Position numbers and translations under genes: made by a program. The notes beneath the pieces are model-generated. The model saw only the letters and a list, made by a program, of their open reading frames with translations. It had not been told where the DNA came from and searched no databases. A stretch of 64,000 bases of DNA, taken from assembly GCF_017254915.1 (NCBI RefSeq), contig NZ_JAFKCT010000009.1, forward strand, positions 62,001-126,000. Direction: 5' to 3'. The DNA is from Algoriphagus oliviformis (lineage in GTDB: Bacteria > Bacteroidota > Bacteroidia > Cytophagales > Cyclobacteriaceae). Below, in pieces: positions 62,681-64,000 of this stretch (position 1 is its first letter; the number at the start of each line of letters is the position of its first letter).

Positions 62681-62749
62681 CACGCAAATAAAATCGCCCC
62701 AATCCGGCAATCTTTAGTCCAATTCTTAAAAACCTAATTTATTAAAAAG

Positions 62750-63220
62750 ATGAAACAATCCTTGTTCGCTTTTTCGCTGAGAAAAACCCTGTTCCTGGCA
62801 CTGTTTGCCATGTTGGCAATGGGTGCTTGCAAAAGCAAAAAGAAAGCTGTACAGCCCGCCCCGACTCCCGCCCCGGTAGAAGAGGTCACCAAGCCTACCC
62901 CTCCTCCAGCACCGACTAGATCTGCGGAAGAGATCGCTGCCGAAAAACTCGAAAACTACTTCAATGCAGTAGCTGCAGCAGGAAGCGTCAATGCCGCCAA
63001 CCAGTCCATCCAAGAGACTTTGGCTATGTTTTCCAATCAGGAGACTCCGGTTTTGATCGTGATCCACGAGGAAAACGGCATCAAGGACTACGATGAGCCT
63101 ACCACTATCAAGAAGTACCTGGAATACCTGAAAGACACCAAGAAAAACCTCAATTACATCTCTGACATCAGAATGGACGCCAGCGGTAAAGTGTCTGAAT
63201 TGGAACTGAGAAGAAAGTAA
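62750..63220 (+). CDS. Small lipoprotein of unknown function
   Basis: Protein of 156 residues. A signal peptide of about 26 residues ends in a lipobox MGAC, so the mature protein is lipid-anchored. A lysine-rich stretch, then a Pro/Ala/Thr linker (about 35-60) lead to a conserved-looking alpha/beta domain (about 65-156) with PVLIVIHEENG and TIKKYLEYLKDT. Function unknown. It opens a group of three genes for exported proteins: the next starts 27 bp after its stop. Confidence 0.8.
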   Translation: MKQSLFAFSLRKTLFLALFAMLAMGACKSKKKAVQPAPTPAPVEEVTKPTPPPAPTRSAEEIAAEKLENYFNAVAAAGSVNAANQSIQETLAMFSNQETPVLIVIHEENGIKDYDEPTTIKKYLEYLKDTKKNLNYISDIRMDASGKVSELELRRK

Positions 63221-63247
63221 AAAACCACCCCGAAAATCTGATTTAAC

Positions 63248-63823
63248 ATGAAAAATAAATTTATTCTCTTCCTGGGACTGTTCCTCTCCGCTTCCGTAGC
63301 GGTAATGGCTCAGGACAACATCAGCCCAGCCAGAAAGCAGGCAATCGACTCCCTGGCCCTTGAAAAAGTAAAGGACCTCTCCAAGTACATCTCCATCATC
63401 GGCAGCAAAGAGACACAATTCTCCGAGGCCAACCGCGTTATGGATAGAGCTGAAGAGCTTTTCGCTCCGGGTGCTGAGATGGGCGTATCCTCCATCAACA
63501 CCCAAGAGATCGCTTACTACAAAGTAAGAAGATACTTCGAGCGTCTGATGGCTCTGAACTACGACCGAGTGAACATCACCTGGTACGACATCCAGTACAT
63601 CTCTGACCTGGAAAGACAGCCCGACGGCCGATATGTAGGCGTGATCACTATCTACCAGAGATTTGAGGGTACTTCTATCGAAACCGGCATGAACTACAAA
63701 GACACCACCAAAAAGGACATCACGATCTACGTCGAGAAAAAGCAGACTCAGATCGCCGGTCGTACCATCGAGTTTTGGGATGTCATGCTTGGTGACGTGA
63801 GAGTGACTGAAACCTCCGCATGA
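63248..63823 (+). CDS. Exported protein of unknown function
   Basis: Protein of 191 residues with a signal peptide ending VAVMAQ (about 1-21). The rest is soluble; the second half (ITWYDIQYISDLERQPDG, then VGVITIYQRFEG, then DITIYVEKK) is a run of predicted strands. I do not recognise a family. Codon use is strongly biased and regular, as in well-expressed genes. Its stop overlaps the next gene (ATGA), so the two are coupled; they probably act together with the lipoprotein upstream. Confidence 0.75.
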   Translation: MKNKFILFLGLFLSASVAVMAQDNISPARKQAIDSLALEKVKDLSKYISIIGSKETQFSEANRVMDRAEELFAPGAEMGVSSINTQEIAYYKVRRYFERLMALNYDRVNITWYDIQYISDLERQPDGRYVGVITIYQRFEGTSIETGMNYKDTTKKDITIYVEKKQTQIAGRTIEFWDVMLGDVRVTETSA

Positions 63824-64000
63824 GAAAAACCTTTCTGATTATTGCGTTCTTTATCGCAATCATCTCTAATGTTCCGGGGCAAGGCATAGGCAGCCCCGGA
63901 ACTATTAAGGATGATGGCAGATTCACCGCTTCCACGAAGCAGCTCAACCAATTTTTTCGAAGATTCAACGGCGAGGAGTCCGTGGACGGTACCGTCCGAT
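63820..64000 (+). CDS. Exported protein, 3' end beyond the window
   Basis: An open frame begins at ATG 63820, overlapping the previous stop, and runs 60 codons to the window end. The first ~21 residues (RKTFLIIAFFIAIISNVPGQ) are a signal peptide. The visible mature part is polar and too short to identify. Confidence 0.75.
   Translation, partial: MRKTFLIIAFFIAIISNVPGQGIGSPGTIKDDGRFTASTKQLNQFFRRFNGEESVDGTVR

Noticed and set aside
62487..62717. 76-codon + strand frame upstream of the lipoprotein
   Set aside because: It overlaps the candidate promoter at 62647-62680, has no family resemblance and lies in a region with RNA-like hairpins.

Overview
The window is a large surface-polysaccharide locus from a Bacteroidota bacterium, most likely a Cytophagales / Cyclobacteriaceae-type organism. 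Grounds: SLBB-type export lipoproteins in the Bacteroidota style, a giant secreted protein ending in a gliding-motility / type IX secretion C-terminal domain, a TAnnTTTG-like promoter, weak Shine-Dalgarno signals and several TTG starts. The genus call is only an inference. Nearly all genes lie on the + strand; the one convincing minus-strand gene is a formyltransferase at 59197-60024.

Layout. (A) 1-3313: the end of an upstream operon, with a multi-SLBB export protein (5' end outside the window) and UDP-glucose 6-dehydrogenase, closed by a strong hairpin terminator. (B) 3657-15930: a compact Wzx/Wzy-type cluster with a Wzz-like chain-length protein, a Wzx flippase, a methyltransferase, several glycosyltransferases, an asparagine-synthase-like amidotransferase, a Wzy-like membrane protein and a Wzi-like outer-membrane protein, closed by a terminator. 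Its centre is visibly AT-richer than the rest. (C) 16146-49072: one continuous 33-kb gene train. It holds a UDP-HexNAc dehydrogenase, a Wza-like lipoprotein and a Wzc-like tyrosine kinase, then a nonulosonate (sialic-acid-like) module neuB-neuC-deacetylase-neuA. A second AsnB-like protein, an ABC-2 exporter (Wzm/Wzt with a carbohydrate-binding tail), WecB, about nine glycosyltransferases or candidates, an O-antigen polymerase/ligase-like protein, a third AsnB-like protein, a CapK-like adenylate-forming enzyme, two acylation systems (acyltransferase-3; MBOAT plus SGNH partner) and a sugar epimerase follow. (D) 49324-58107: one giant adhesin with an L-type-lectin-like head, seven and a half ~270-residue supermodules, a PKD domain and a T9SS sorting domain. 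(E) 58140-61403: an orphan GT-B-like protein, the formyltransferase and a WecA-type phosphoglycosyltransferase. (F) 61587-64000: an SRPBCC protein, a structured 617-bp non-coding stretch, then a lipoprotein and two exported proteins of unknown function, the last cut by the window end.

How they fit: Ugd and the second dehydrogenase supply uronic acids, NeuC/NeuB/NeuA a CMP-nonulosonate, and WecB UDP-ManNAc. The three AsnB-like proteins plausibly amidate uronic acids, and the acyltransferases and methyltransferase decorate further. Two export routes (Wzx/Wzy and ABC) sit side by side, suggesting two polymers or shared parts. No mobile elements, CRISPR arrays, rRNA or tRNA genes were recognised.
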